Assembly (NCBI RefSeq): GCF_000236565.1
Contig: NZ_AHAM01000297.1
Location: 1-57,375 of the forward strand
Source of the DNA: Mesorhizobium alhagi CCNWXJ12-2
Lineage (GTDB): Bacteria > Pseudomonadota > Alphaproteobacteria > Rhizobiales > Rhizobiaceae
Reading direction: 5' to 3'
DNA length: 57,375 bases
Position 1 is the first letter of the stretch. Each line of letters begins with the position of its first letter. Shown here piece after piece: positions 1 through 8,043 of this stretch. The translations under genes and the position numbers were made by a program. Below the pieces are notes generated by a model that was given only the letters and a program-made list of their open reading frames with translations, did no database searches and had not been told where the DNA came from.

Positions 1-216
1 GGAGTTTGAACAATCAGGAGCGGCCCGGCGCAAGAAGGAAATGGTGAAGAACCCCCTCGACGAGATCAGCGGCATCGGGCCGGGCGGCAAGCGCGCTGCC
101 TCCATTTCGGAACAGCCAAGGCGGTGAGCCGCGCCGCGGTGGACGATCTGATGGCCGTCGACGGAATTTCGGAATCGATTGCGAAGTTGGTCTACAATCA
201 CTTCCACGAAAATTGA
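1..216 (+). pseudogene. uvrC: UvrC C-terminal fragment, frameshifted
   Basis: The left edge encodes the C-terminal helix-hairpin-helix region of excinuclease ABC subunit C, which makes the incisions in nucleotide-excision repair. The first frame reads [21 protein letters not shown] and then stops at a TGA near 124. A second frame resumes with [20 protein letters not shown] and ends NHFHEN at the TGA 214-216. The break lies at about 93-106, where roughly four bases appear to be missing relative to a usual GPxRKRALLxHFG stretch. The 5' part lies outside the window. It precedes pgsA, the usual order in rhizobia. It could be a true lesion or a sequencing error; family identity is secure. Confidence 0.8.
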
Positions 217-273
217 CACAATTGCGCTGGCTCATCACTTTTCGATGATTGACCCCGCACGGAGGCATCTGAT

Positions 274-900
274 TTGAGTATCTCTGGATCTGGAGAATTG
301 CGGAAAGACATGGGCAAGCGCGCATTCAATCTTCCCAACATGCTGACCTATGCGCGAATCCTTGCCGTGCCTATGGTGGTGCTGTGCTTTTTCCTGGAAG
401 GCCGGCTGCAGTCGAGCGACTTCGCGCGCTGGACCGCACTTGCGATTTTCATCGCCGCCAGCGTGACCGATTATCTCGACGGCTATCTCGCCCGCGCCTG
501 GCAGCAGACTTCCAATATCGGGCGCATGCTCGATCCGATCGCCGACAAGCTTCTGGTCGCGACCTGCCTGCTGCTGCTTGCAGCCGACACCGACAGGACG
601 ATCGCCGGCTGGTCGCTGTGGGCGGCGATCATCATACTGTGCCGCGAAATTCTCGTGTCGGGGCTGCGTTAATACCTCGCTTCGCTGAAAGTCAGCGTAC
701 CGGTGACGCAGCTCGCCAAATGGAAGACAGCGATCCAGATGGTCGCCATCGCGTTCCTGCTGCTCGGCCCGGCGGGCGACAAGATGGTTCCCTACTGGAC
801 GCAGATCGGCATATTCCTGCTCTGGGTTTCCGCCATAGTGACGCTCTACTCCGGCTATGACTATTTTCGCGCCGGCGCCAAGCATATCATGGAAGAATGA
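274..900 (+). pseudogene. pgsA: Phosphatidylglycerophosphate synthase with one in-frame stop
   Basis: This is CDP-diacylglycerol-glycerol-3-phosphate phosphatidyltransferase, the inner-membrane enzyme that commits to phosphatidylglycerol synthesis. The CDP-alcohol phosphatidyltransferase motif is complete: DYLDGYLAR, then IGRMLDPIADK. Translation starts at TTG 274 behind GGAGG (261-265); an ATG at 310 is the alternative. At 670-672 a TAA replaces what should be GAA (GLR-E-YLASLK). The same frame then continues uninterrupted to the normal end HIMEE at 898-900, so a single G-to-T change separates this from a normal gene of about 208 residues. The gene is essential in most bacteria, so an intact copy elsewhere, a suppressor or a sequencing error must be considered. 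Confidence 0.88.
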
Positions 901-945
901 CAGAGCCCCTGTCTATTTCGCCTGGGTGCGGGAACGGATAGACGC
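897..945 (+). pseudogene. moaD: moaD 5' remnant
   Basis: Directly after pgsA a frame beginning at about 911 reads VYFAWVRERID, the conserved N-terminus of MoaD, the small sulfur-carrier subunit of molybdopterin synthase. moaD follows pgsA in many rhizobia. After this segment the sequence no longer resembles MoaD, and no in-frame ATG precedes it, although an ATG overlapping the pgsA stop lies in another frame at 897. This marks the point where conserved core synteny breaks and accessory DNA begins. Confidence 0.55.
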
Positions 946-1333
946 GTCGTTTCGATCAGCTGCAAACTACGCGATCCACAATCTGACATTCCGGACAATC
1001 TGCACTATTTAAAGTGGGGCTACAAATGGAGGCCACCGTTGCTCGCTTTGAACACTCGCAATTCGGCGTCCAGCGTCGATCGAGAGACGGTCGCGGGTAT
1101 ACTCCGACGTCCTGTCGCGACGCCATCCCAGGATTTCCAAATCCGCTCGCGAGGTGACCGGTAAGGCGCCCTGACGGAGGCGACGTCTCATCTCCCCCGA
1201 CCCATCAGCGCCGGATCGCAACCAACGAACGAGCCTTGGCGAGAGTCCGGGGTTTTTCCGCCGTCTTGACAAAGTCCGTAAGTTCTTGATGCTGCATGGG
1301 AGAATAGATGTTTGACAGCGCACGGAGTGTTTC
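946..1333. other. Non-coding stretch after the synteny break
   Basis: I see no convincing gene, RNA or repeat in this 388-nt stretch. It separates the moaD remnant from the SyrB-like gene and should contain that gene's promoter; no clear -35/-10 pair stands out. Confidence 0.4.
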
Positions 1334-1810
1334 ATGGCCGACCTCAAGGAAATCGACCCAACCCAGGCACCAGCCGAGACGCCGGCGAAGGAACAGACAC
1401 CAGAAGTGAAGGAAAAGGCGCCGAAGCCGAGGAAGAAAACCGGGCAGCAGCGACGCCCTCTACGACCTGGAGCCAAGTCGGCCCCACAGGCGTCTTCATC
1501 TAAAGCGGTCACTTCCCCTACAGCCCGGACAGCGCGGAAAATATACTCTGAGAAAGAGCGGGCCCAAAAGCTCGGCGAGATCGAAAAGCAGATCGGACGG
1601 GGAGAGAGCATCAAGGCCGCTGTACAGAAAGCCGGAATATCGGAACAGACATACTATCAGTGGAAGAAGGCTGCCGGGCAGACAACGCAGAGCGACGGGC
1701 TCAAGGATCTAGTGAAGCTTGAAGAAGAGAATGCCCGCCTAAAGAAGCTGCTCGCCGATCGGCTCCGGAACGAAAACGCCGAACTCAGGAAAAAGCTAGG
1801 GCTTGCTTGA
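1334..1810 (+). CDS. SyrB-like helix-turn-helix regulator
   Basis: A 158-residue protein. The N-terminal 70 residues are rich in Lys, Pro, Ala and Arg and likely unstructured. The middle holds a transposase-type helix-turn-helix (residues about 75-115) with the signature IKAAVQKAGISEQTYYQWKK. The C-terminus is a short coiled coil rich in Glu, Leu and Lys that ends ENAELRKKLGLA. This layout is that of rhizobial SyrB-type proteins, DNA-binding proteins related to IS3 OrfA; the founding member modulates symbiotic gene expression in Sinorhizobium. ATG 1334 follows CGGAG at 1323-1327. There is no partner transposase ORF, so I read it as a regulator, but a stand-alone OrfA remnant is possible. Confidence 0.75.
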   Translation: MADLKEIDPTQAPAETPAKEQTPEVKEKAPKPRKKTGQQRRPLRPGAKSAPQASSSKAVTSPTARTARKIYSEKERAQKLGEIEKQIGRGESIKAAVQKAGISEQTYYQWKKAAGQTTQSDGLKDLVKLEEENARLKKLLADRLRNENAELRKKLGLA

Positions 1811-1923
1811 GCCGGTCAGGACCCATCGCCAGGCCGCATCGGGCTGATGCTCTTGTGTGCCATGTTTCGGAGCCGCTCTCTAGTAGCCTCGCTCCGAGTT
1901 GGGGGGCAGCTCTCAGCTCGCGA

Positions 1924-2046
1924 GGCGACGAGCTATCCGTCATCGCAGCGGCAGTGCTCGGTGGCACCAGCCGGTTCGGCGTCATTGGCACGGTGATCGG
2001 CGCGCTGATGATCGGCCTGATCCTGATGGGGCAGGAGTTCAGTTAG
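1924..2046 (+). pseudogene. Sugar ABC-transporter permease fragment (RbsC type)
   Basis: The frame reads GDELSVIAAAVLGGTSRFGVI, followed by a hydrophobic segment GTVIGALMIGLILMG. This matches the conserved cytoplasmic EAA-like loop and following helix of RbsC/branched-chain-type sugar permeases, where the usual pattern is E-L-x-x-I-A-A-V-x-I-G-G-T-S. Only about 40 residues remain, out of roughly 320 in the family. No ATP-binding or solute-binding partner is present. Confidence 0.6.
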
Positions 2047-2531
2047 CAACACATAGCCCGCGGCGGAATAGTCATCTTGGCGGTCGCGCTCAGCCAGTCG
2101 GCGAATGGCCCGAAGCGAGGTTGCAGTTCCAGACCGCAATCACGCGACTTGACCTTATACTGATTGGTCATCCCGCCCAGGACATTCCGAAACGGCACAA
2201 TGCGCCATCGCCGGTCGCGGCGTTGACAAACGGGGCAGACAACAATCGCGTCCGCTATCTACATTGTCGCGGGATCGCCGCGGAGTGGAGAGCCAAACCT
2301 CTGGCGGCATCCAACATTACCAATGCAGCACACGTCAGTATGAAACACCCGCCAGAGCTATTCCTCAATTGACTGCAAACAGAGGAACTTGCCGTTGCGA
2401 TCGGCTATTGCAACGAGCAATCAGCGGCAAAAATGTCGGCGTTGGGCAGAAGACGTTGACGGAGGGTGTCATGCTGCGAATCCTCGACGAAGCGCCCGTT
2501 TTCTTGAAGAAGGCAGTTCCCCGGCGCGATT
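2047..2531. other. Gene-poor stretch
   Basis: No reading frame here has recognisable family features, good start signals or convincing codon use. It lies between two gene fragments and looks like eroded accessory DNA. Confidence 0.35.
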
Positions 2532-2960
2532 CCCGATCTGAATGAGAACGGCGTCGATGACGCGATCGACATCGATACGGGTGTCTGTTCCGACACCAAT
2601 GCGAACGGTGTATGCGATGTCGAGCCGCCGCGTTACAGATACTCCGCCAAGCTGATGCGGTCTCCAGCCCGAACCAAGCGACGGACGGCTGGTGAAGGGC
2701 CGCTACGCGACGACAATCAACATGCTGAATATTTCCGACGAGCCGGCGGGGATCACCAAGACACTGTCTCTGACCTACCCGCTGAGGAGCAGCGCCCCGA
2801 CCGGGTGCCCGCATCGGCGGGACGCTGAAGCGCCACCAGGCGCTCAAGGTCGATTGCGCCGATGTGGAATGGCGCATCTTCCCGCCGGGCCTGCCCGCCT
2901 CCTATGTAGAGGGTTACGTGACGATCGAAAGCGCGCCGAGCCTCGATGTTAGGGCAGGAT
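2532..2960 (+). pseudogene. Frameshifted secreted-type protein with Asn/Asp-rich repeats
   Basis: Three consecutive frames on the + strand join into one protein-like sequence. The first (from about 2532) contains PDLNENGVDDAIDID and SDTNANGVCDVEPP, acidic D-x-N-x-(D/N)-G loops like thrombospondin-type-3 or dockerin calcium-binding repeats. The second (from GTG 2692) reads VKGRYATTINMLNIS. The third (from about 2815) reads GGTLKRHQALKVDCADVEWR and VEGYVTIESAPSLDVRA. I infer a broken gene for an exported protein of about 150-200 residues with at least two frameshifts (about 2640-2690 and 2790-2815). Function is unknown. Confidence 0.5.
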
Positions 2961-3174
2961 TTCGTCCCCATCGCAAACGACCCCCGTCATGGCCGACGTC
3001 TCACAGAACGCAACCGTACAATCGCAGGTGCCAGCGCGGAGGGTCGAAGGACAGCGGCCAACGCTCGTGCTCCGCTTACGCAATGCAGGACGATTGCGCG
3101 CGTTCTACTGATTGGCAGAGCCATGGCCGAACTCACAGACGGCCTCGCGCGGCGACAAAAGCGGAGCAACCAGG

Positions 3175-3621
3175 ATGTCTAAGTTCAAAGAAGCCCTTGA
3201 GCGCGGCAAGGAAGCTCGCCGTCAGCATGTAGAACGCGGCCGCGATGAGAAGACGGAGCGAGATGCTCCGATGGCGAACTTCGACGCGCAAGCCAGGGCC
3301 TGGCTGAACGACGTCGTGGTTGCGTCATTGGAAGCGGCCAAGGCTGACGTGGCGGGCGAGGTGACCGTCGACATAGACACCCCGCCTCGCCGCCGGGTCA
3401 AATCGTCAATCCCATCCGTTCGGTTCCAAATCTACCGGAAGCGAGGATCGGACAAGAGGGTCAGAAGAACGTTCACGGTTAGCGTTCAGCTGGGTGGGGA
3501 GGTGTCAGTCTCTGCGCGCGGGATCGTGGCGAAAGAAGTAGGAAACATAGGGGATAGGTCTGACACGCGGTTCCGTAACTTGGTAGCCAAGTTAATCGAG
3601 GACGCCGCTAAGGGCACTTAG
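3175..3621 (+). CDS. Hypothetical basic protein
   Basis: A 148-residue protein of unknown function. ATG 3175 sits 8 nt behind GGAG (3163-3166), which decides the start over an upstream in-frame ATG at 3112. The N-terminal third is highly charged (KEALERGKEARRQHVERGRD) and probably helical. The remainder alternates charged and beta-prone stretches and ends RNLVAKLIEDAAKG. No membrane segment, signal peptide or known motif is visible. Its neighbours are gene fragments on both sides, so it belongs to the accessory patchwork. Confidence 0.5.
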   Translation: MSKFKEALERGKEARRQHVERGRDEKTERDAPMANFDAQARAWLNDVVVASLEAAKADVAGEVTVDIDTPPRRRVKSSIPSVRFQIYRKRGSDKRVRRTFTVSVQLGGEVSVSARGIVAKEVGNIGDRSDTRFRNLVAKLIEDAAKGT

Positions 3622-4048
3622 ATGCCAAAACCCGAACCAAGCCAAACTGGCACATTCTTGCAACTAGCTTCTTCTGCCAAGAACCATCCATGCGGCGCGC
3701 GCGATTGCGCGATGATCAGGGTCCCGTCGAACGCCTGGTTTTCGGGCACCTCGAAAGCCATCAGCAGCGGATCGTGCGCAAGATGCATCCCGAGGCGGTC
3801 GACAAGCCGCTGCAGCACAACCCAGTTCGAAACCCCAACCCAGGGCAGCCGGACAAAAATGGCCGAAACCTTCATCCGTGCCGGGGACGTCGGACTCGAG
3901 CCCGAGGGCGTAGGACGATCTTGTTGATCTGGGTATGCGTGAGCGCTTCCGCGGCGACGAACTCATTGGCGGCGATGATTGTGGGCCGGGTGAAGGGTTT
4001 GTCGCGCATTGTCAGTTCCAGGGCATCGGCAAGTCGCTTCAAGGTCCA
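3618..4048 (-). pseudogene. Unrecognised fragments fused behind a broken toxin gene
   Basis: Downstream of the truncated toxin start, the minus strand keeps protein-like sequence in more than one frame: TRPTIIAANEFVAAEALTHT followed by INKIVLR, continuing after a shift as LGLESDVPGTDEGFGHF, and then in a further frame LVDRLGMHLAHDPLLMAF. I do not recognise the families. The frame changes imply remnants joined together and not a working gene. Confidence 0.3.
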
Positions 4049-4159
4049 TCAGACCCAGAAGTCCTTCTCGATGATCGTATTGGCGACGCCGCGGCCGGCG
4101 CGGGTCTCGCCGAAGAGCGCTGCTCGGTCGCTCGAGGGTAGAAGCGCGACCTTATCCAT
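4049..4159 (-). pseudogene. AbiEii-type toxin N-terminus, stopped at codon 37
   Basis: ATG 4159 overlaps the end of the AbiEi-type gene by 8 nt, the usual coupled arrangement. The frame reads MDKVALLPSSDRAALF and then IIEKDFWV, the N-terminal signature of AbiEii/AbiGii nucleotidyltransferase toxins (consensus EKDFWVCWTLKRL). The codon after FWV is TGA where TGC is expected, followed in frame by WTLKRL. Beyond that, homology is lost and the catalytic GGTSLSK core is absent. The toxin is therefore non-functional here. A C-terminal piece of the same family lies near 32.1-32.5 kb. Confidence 0.65.
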
Positions 4160-4781
4160 TCACTGCGTCCGAGGCGGTCCTGCCGATCGAAATGAGTGTG
4201 GGGCGCATCCACGCGGGGGCTTGGATAACGCGGGACGCTAGGACCCTCTTGTCGCTGGCGGACAGCCGACGCGTGGCAACCTGGGCTACGTCCGCGGCCC
4301 GGACGGGTCCGACGTGGCGAAGGGCTTGAACAACTGTTCCGGCAGGACTGCCCGGCGCGACCAGATGCTTGGGCGAGGCGTGACGCAAATCGACCACCCT
4401 CTTGCCCAGCACGATCCGCCGCGAGGGACCGTCCGTGAGATAGAGGCTCTTGGCGGGAACCTGCATTGAGAGACCAAGAGCGTTCGCAGCGTGCGCGCCG
4501 GCGATCTGCGCTTGCGAGCCAGTCTCCCGTGCCAGCGCGCGGGCAACATCATCGGGAGCGGGCGAAAGCGCACCGAGCTTCGGATGAAGCTTCGGATAGT
4601 CGTAAAGACCACGGGCCACGCGGCGCAGCTTTCCGTTCTTGACCAGACGGGAAAGGGCCTGATCGACTGCAGCGCGCGCCGCCAGGTCGAGAAAGTCGGT
4701 GGGCGTGAACACGCCGCCGCGCCCGCCAGCGCGGGCACGTCGCATGATCCGATCGGGAACCGATGTCGTAGCCGTTTTCAT
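4152..4781 (-). CDS. AbiEi/DUF6088-type antitoxin
   Basis: A 209-residue protein of the AbiEi/DUF6088 antitoxin family, the transcriptional and neutralising half of type IV AbiE toxin-antitoxin modules. The N-terminal winged helix (residues about 10-75) reads VFTPTDFLDLAARAAVDQAL and then GKLRRVARGLYDYP, the typical turn before the wing. The C-terminal half carries the family segments HAANALGLSMQVP and YLTDGPSRRI. It is intact, whereas its partner gene downstream is broken by a stop at codon 37. A 10-bp inverted repeat lies immediately before the start codon and is a likely autoregulatory operator. Confidence 0.75.
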   Translation of the reverse strand: MKTATTSVPDRIMRRARAGGRGGVFTPTDFLDLAARAAVDQALSRLVKNGKLRRVARGLYDYPKLHPKLGALSPAPDDVARALARETGSQAQIAGAHAANALGLSMQVPAKSLYLTDGPSRRIVLGKRVVDLRHASPKHLVAPGSPAGTVVQALRHVGPVRAADVAQVATRRLSASDKRVLASRVIQAPAWMRPTLISIGRTASDAVNG

Positions 4782-4782
4782 G

Positions 4783-4812
4783 TGTCAGAAAATAGCATAT
4801 GTTTTTCTGACA
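4783..4812. promoter_or_regulatory. Inverted-repeat operator of the antitoxin gene
   Basis: TGTCAGAAAA (4783-4792) and TTTTCTGACA (4803-4812) form a perfect 10-bp inverted repeat with a 10-nt AT-rich spacer, placing the half-site centres 20 bp apart, two helical turns. It begins 2 nt upstream of the antitoxin ATG (4781 on the minus strand). AbiEi proteins are known to repress their own promoter through inverted repeats, so this is the expected site. Confidence 0.6.
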
Positions 4813-4960
4813 TTCAAGGCCGACTCGGATCGTTCGAGCTGTGGAGAGCACGAGCAGCGCTCACCTCAAAAGTTGCGGCGGTTGAAGCGGTAGAACATAA
4901 TGTGAACGATCACTGCTACCGACCGCATTTTCAGCTCAACGCCAACAAGGGGGAGCAGGC

Positions 4961-5263
4961 TTGGACGAAGACCGAGACAACCTTCTTGAGCGAATTCGGG
5001 CCGAGGAGGTGCAACGACTCGGCCGCGAAATCGGCCAGACCACTTACCGTACGCTGATGTGGATCTCGATCCCTGTTGCACTTTTCATCGGCGGCATCGG
5101 GGCGGTGTCGGTGTTTAAGGCCGCCTATCGACCGGCGGGAATTCAAGTGCGCCTGCGTTGGCAAAAGCCTCCTAATTTCCCGTTCCCGGATGCACAGCTA
5201 CGCCATTCAGCGCACTGTGAATCGGGGTGGCTCTCGGCGCCGATCGGCACAATGAATCACTGA
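4961..5263 (+). CDS. Small membrane protein, hypothetical
   Basis: TTG 4961 is preceded by a strong AAGGGGGAG (4947-4955). The N-terminal 30 residues are charged (DEDRDNLLERIRAEEVQRLG), followed by one transmembrane segment, LMWISIPVALFIGGIGAVSV. After about residue 60 the sequence turns into proline- and arginine-rich text that looks less like coding sequence, so the true 3' end may be damaged. The start signals and helix are convincing; no function can be assigned. Confidence 0.4.
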   Translation: MDEDRDNLLERIRAEEVQRLGREIGQTTYRTLMWISIPVALFIGGIGAVSVFKAAYRPAGIQVRLRWQKPPNFPFPDAQLRHSAHCESGWLSAPIGTMNH

Positions 5264-5597
5264 AATTTCAATCTGTGGACCGTTGCCGAAAGTTGTCTCC
5301 TCGACATGTGGGCGTGAACCTTGATTTGCAGAGGCATTCTTGAAAACGGGTAGGGTCACGATCGGCGCCGAAGATGACCCCCGGGGCAATAGTCCCAGTA
5401 AGCTTAGACACTTGATGGCGGTCGACCCCATAGGCTCCGGTCGATGCTGGTTCACAGCATGCGCGCCAAAAGCTCGCGACTCGCGGGCAAGGCAGTCACG
5501 TTGGATACAGGCCTTGCATTGATGCATGACCCCGAAAACCGTGATCGGTTTTCGGATCATGCGCCAAGCGGGAGCGCGGCCGGTCGCTATTCGCTTG
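5264..5597. other. Intergenic stretch downstream of the TRAP operon
   Basis: There is no gene that I can support. The only notable structure is the palindrome at 5524-5562, listed separately. Confidence 0.4.
5524..5562. terminator. Rhizobial-type palindromic repeat, likely terminator
   Basis: A core stem CCGAAAACCG (5532-5541) / CGGTTTTCGG (5546-5555) is flanked by GCATGA (5524-5529) and TCATGC (5557-5562). Together they give a 39-bp near-palindrome with a TGAT loop. It lies 36 nt beyond the dctP stop, so it can end the TRAP operon. Similar CCGAAAA...TTTTCGG units flanked by ATCATGC are scattered in rhizobial genomes. Confidence 0.55.
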
Positions 5598-6626
5598 CTA
5601 CATCCCCGATTCCGCCGCGATCAGCGCCTTGGCTTTTTCATAGAGAGCCTTGCCGTCGACGTCTTTCGCCTGCATGTCGGCGAACCACTGGTCGACGGTT
5701 GGCTGCGCGGCTGCCTTCCAGCGCTCGGTTTCGGCCTCATCCAGGGTGATGATGTTGTTGCCGAGATCGGTCGCGATCTTGAGGCCGCGCACATCGCCTT
5801 CGTCCATCACCTTGCCGAAGGCGCGGGCCACCTCGACCCCTGAATTGGCGTCGATCACGGCCTTCAAGTCGTCGGGCAGCGCGTCATACGCGCCCTGGTT
5901 CATCACGATCGCGAATGTCTGGGTGTAGAGTCCGTTATCGCCCGAAAAGCCCGTGTGGTTTTTGACCAGTTCGGCGACTTTCAGAGCCGGGGTTACCTCC
6001 CAGGGAATGGTCGTGCCATTGATGACGCCCTTGGAAAGCGCCTCGGTGACCTGCGGTACCGGCATGCCGACCGGTTCGGCCCCGAGCCGGCCAAGCATGT
6101 CGGAAATCACGCGCGAACCTCCGCGGATCTTCATGCCTTTCAGATCCTCGAGCTTGGTCACCGGCGTCGCGGTGTGGAACAGGCCGGGACCATGGGTGTG
6201 CACGGCGATCAAATGAACACCGGCGAACTCGTCCATGGCGTTTTCCTCGACATATTTCTGGAACGCCACCGAGCTTGCTTCGCCGGTCGTCACGAGGAAG
6301 GGCAGTTCGAAGACTTCCGACTTCGGGAACCGCCCGGGCGTGTAGCCGAGCACCGTCCAGATGACGTCGACCACTCCGTCCTTGGCCTGGTCATACAGCG
6401 CCGGCGGCGTGCCGCCGAGCTGCATAGCGGGATAGAGCTCGAATTTGAGCCGGCCGCCCGACTGTTCCTCGACGGCCTTGGCCCAGGGTGTGATTGCCTT
6501 GGCGGGAATGGTCGCCTGCGCCGGAAGCATCTGGTGGACGCGTAGCGTCACCTCCTGCGCGAGCGCTGCGCCCGAGAAAATCACGGCAGCAAGCGCGCTG
6601 CCGAGCATCATGCCTAGCTTGTTCAT
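5598..6626 (-). CDS. dctP: TRAP transporter periplasmic solute-binding protein
   Basis: The 342-residue substrate receptor of a tripartite ATP-independent periplasmic transporter; it captures an organic acid in the periplasm and delivers it to DctQM. A Sec signal peptide (residues 1-24, ending GAALAQ) precedes a DctP fold. The family block KLEDLKGMKIRGGSRVISDM carries the Arg that usually salt-bridges the ligand carboxylate. Length is normal. It is the last gene of the run hydratase-dctQ-dctM-dctP on the minus strand, 94 nt after dctM. The neighbours point to an aromatic or other acyl-CoA-forming acid and not simple C4-dicarboxylates. The ligand is inferred, not visible. Confidence 0.9.
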   Translation of the reverse strand: MNKLGMMLGSALAAVIFSGAALAQEVTLRVHQMLPAQATIPAKAITPWAKAVEEQSGGRLKFELYPAMQLGGTPPALYDQAKDGVVDVIWTVLGYTPGRFPKSEVFELPFLVTTGEASSVAFQKYVEENAMDEFAGVHLIAVHTHGPGLFHTATPVTKLEDLKGMKIRGGSRVISDMLGRLGAEPVGMPVPQVTEALSKGVINGTTIPWEVTPALKVAELVKNHTGFSGDNGLYTQTFAIVMNQGAYDALPDDLKAVIDANSGVEVARAFGKVMDEGDVRGLKIATDLGNNIITLDEAETERWKAAAQPTVDQWFADMQAKDVDGKALYEKAKALIAAESGM

Positions 6627-6720
6627 AGTCTCTCTCCCTTTCTTGCACGCTTCCCGTGCTTTGCCCGGTTGAACTCGAGGAATGCTCCGTTTTGTTGCGC
6701 CGCGCCAAAGTTACCTCTTT

Positions 6721-8043
6721 TTAATAGAGCAGGCGGACGAGAAACAGGCTGATGATGGGAAATGCCGCCAGTATCGCCGTGCGAATGAGGTCGCTTGCAA
6801 CGAACGGAACGACGCCCCGGTAGGTCTGGCCAAGCGAAACCCCTTTCGCCATCGAGTTGATGACGAAAAGATTCATCCCCACTGGCGGCGTGATCAGGCC
6901 CACCTCCACCACGATGAGAATGAGAATGCCGAACCAGATGGCAAATTCCTCTGGCGGCAGGCCGAAATCAAGCGCCGTGACCATCGGGAAGATGATCGGC
7001 ACGGTCAGAAGGATCATCGAAAGCGAGTCCATCACGCAGCCGAGGATAAGGTAGAGGATCAGGATTGCCACGAGCACTATCCAGGGATTGTAGCCCTGGG
7101 CGGTGACGAAATCGGCGGCGAACTGGGGCAGTTGCGACATGGCAAGGAACCCGTTCAGCGCGCCGGCGCCCAGGACGATCAGGAAGATCATGGCCGTGGA
7201 CGAAGCCGTCGAAAGGATGGCCTCGATGAAGTTCTCGCGCGTCAGCCCGCGATTGAGAAGCGAGATGATGCCGGTGCCGGCGGCCCCGATCGCGGCCGCC
7301 TCGGTGGGGGTAAAGACGCCGGTGTAAATGCCGCCGATGACCACGATGAAGACAATCATGACCGGCCACACGCCGGCCAGTGCTTCGAAGCGCTCCCGGT
7401 AGGGAGTCCGCTCGCGATGGCCTGCCGCGTGGGGGTTCACGCGCACGTAAATGGCTATGGCGATCATGTAGCCGATGGCCGCGAGGATACCCGGCACGAA
7501 CGCGGCAACGAAGAGCTTGGCGATGTTCTGCTCTGTCAGGATCGCATAGATCACCAGGATAACCGACGGCGGAATGAGGATGCCAAGCGTGCCGCCAGCA
7601 GCGAGCGTCGCGGTGGCCAGCGCGCCGGAATAGCCGTACTTCCTGAGTTCGGGCAGCGTGACCTGTCCCATCGTCGCGGCCGTCGCAAGCGATGAGCCGC
7701 AGATGGCGCCGAACCCGGCGCAGGCGCCAACCGCGGCCATGGCGACGCCGCCCTTGCGGTGGCCGAGCCAGGTGGCCGCCGCCTTGAACAGTGCGGCCGA
7801 CATGCCGCCAAGCGAGGCGAACTGCCCCATCAGAAGGAAGAGCGGAACGACCGAGAGCGAGTAGTTGGCGAAGGTGCCGTGCGTCAGGTTCTTGAACTGG
7901 GCCATCACCGGGTTGAGGGAACCGGTGACGAGCCATGAACCGCCGATGCCGACGGCCAGCATAGCCAGCCCGATTGGAATGCGCAGGAAAATCAGCGCCA
8001 GAATAACCGGAAAGGCCCAGAATCCGAGTTCGATGTTGGTCAA
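6721..8043 (-). CDS. dctM: TRAP transporter large permease
   Basis: A 440-residue inner-membrane protein with about 12 hydrophobic segments; the ion-coupled transport subunit of the TRAP system. Family blocks visible are GFGAICGSSLATAATMGQVT and LGCVMDSLSMILLTVPIIFP. The start is TTG 8043, which overlaps the dctQ stop (TTGA, 8040-8043), so translation is coupled. The frame is open further upstream, but that part reads as arginine-rich non-protein sequence. It works with DctQ and the periplasmic DctP encoded next to it. Confidence 0.92.
   Translation of the reverse strand: MTNIELGFWAFPVILALIFLRIPIGLAMLAVGIGGSWLVTGSLNPVMAQFKNLTHGTFANYSLSVVPLFLLMGQFASLGGMSAALFKAAATWLGHRKGGVAMAAVGACAGFGAICGSSLATAATMGQVTLPELRKYGYSGALATATLAAGGTLGILIPPSVILVIYAILTEQNIAKLFVAAFVPGILAAIGYMIAIAIYVRVNPHAAGHRERTPYRERFEALAGVWPVMIVFIVVIGGIYTGVFTPTEAAAIGAAGTGIISLLNRGLTRENFIEAILSTASSTAMIFLIVLGAGALNGFLAMSQLPQFAADFVTAQGYNPWIVLVAILILYLILGCVMDSLSMILLTVPIIFPMVTALDFGLPPEEFAIWFGILILIVVEVGLITPPVGMNLFVINSMAKGVSLGQTYRGVVPFVASDLIRTAILAAFPIISLFLVRLLY

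Noticed and set aside
6682-7695. A 337-codon + strand open frame opposite dctM
   Set aside because: The composition is His, Asp, Arg and Gly-rich and it is a mirror of the membrane-protein codons. dctM on the minus strand has all family features.
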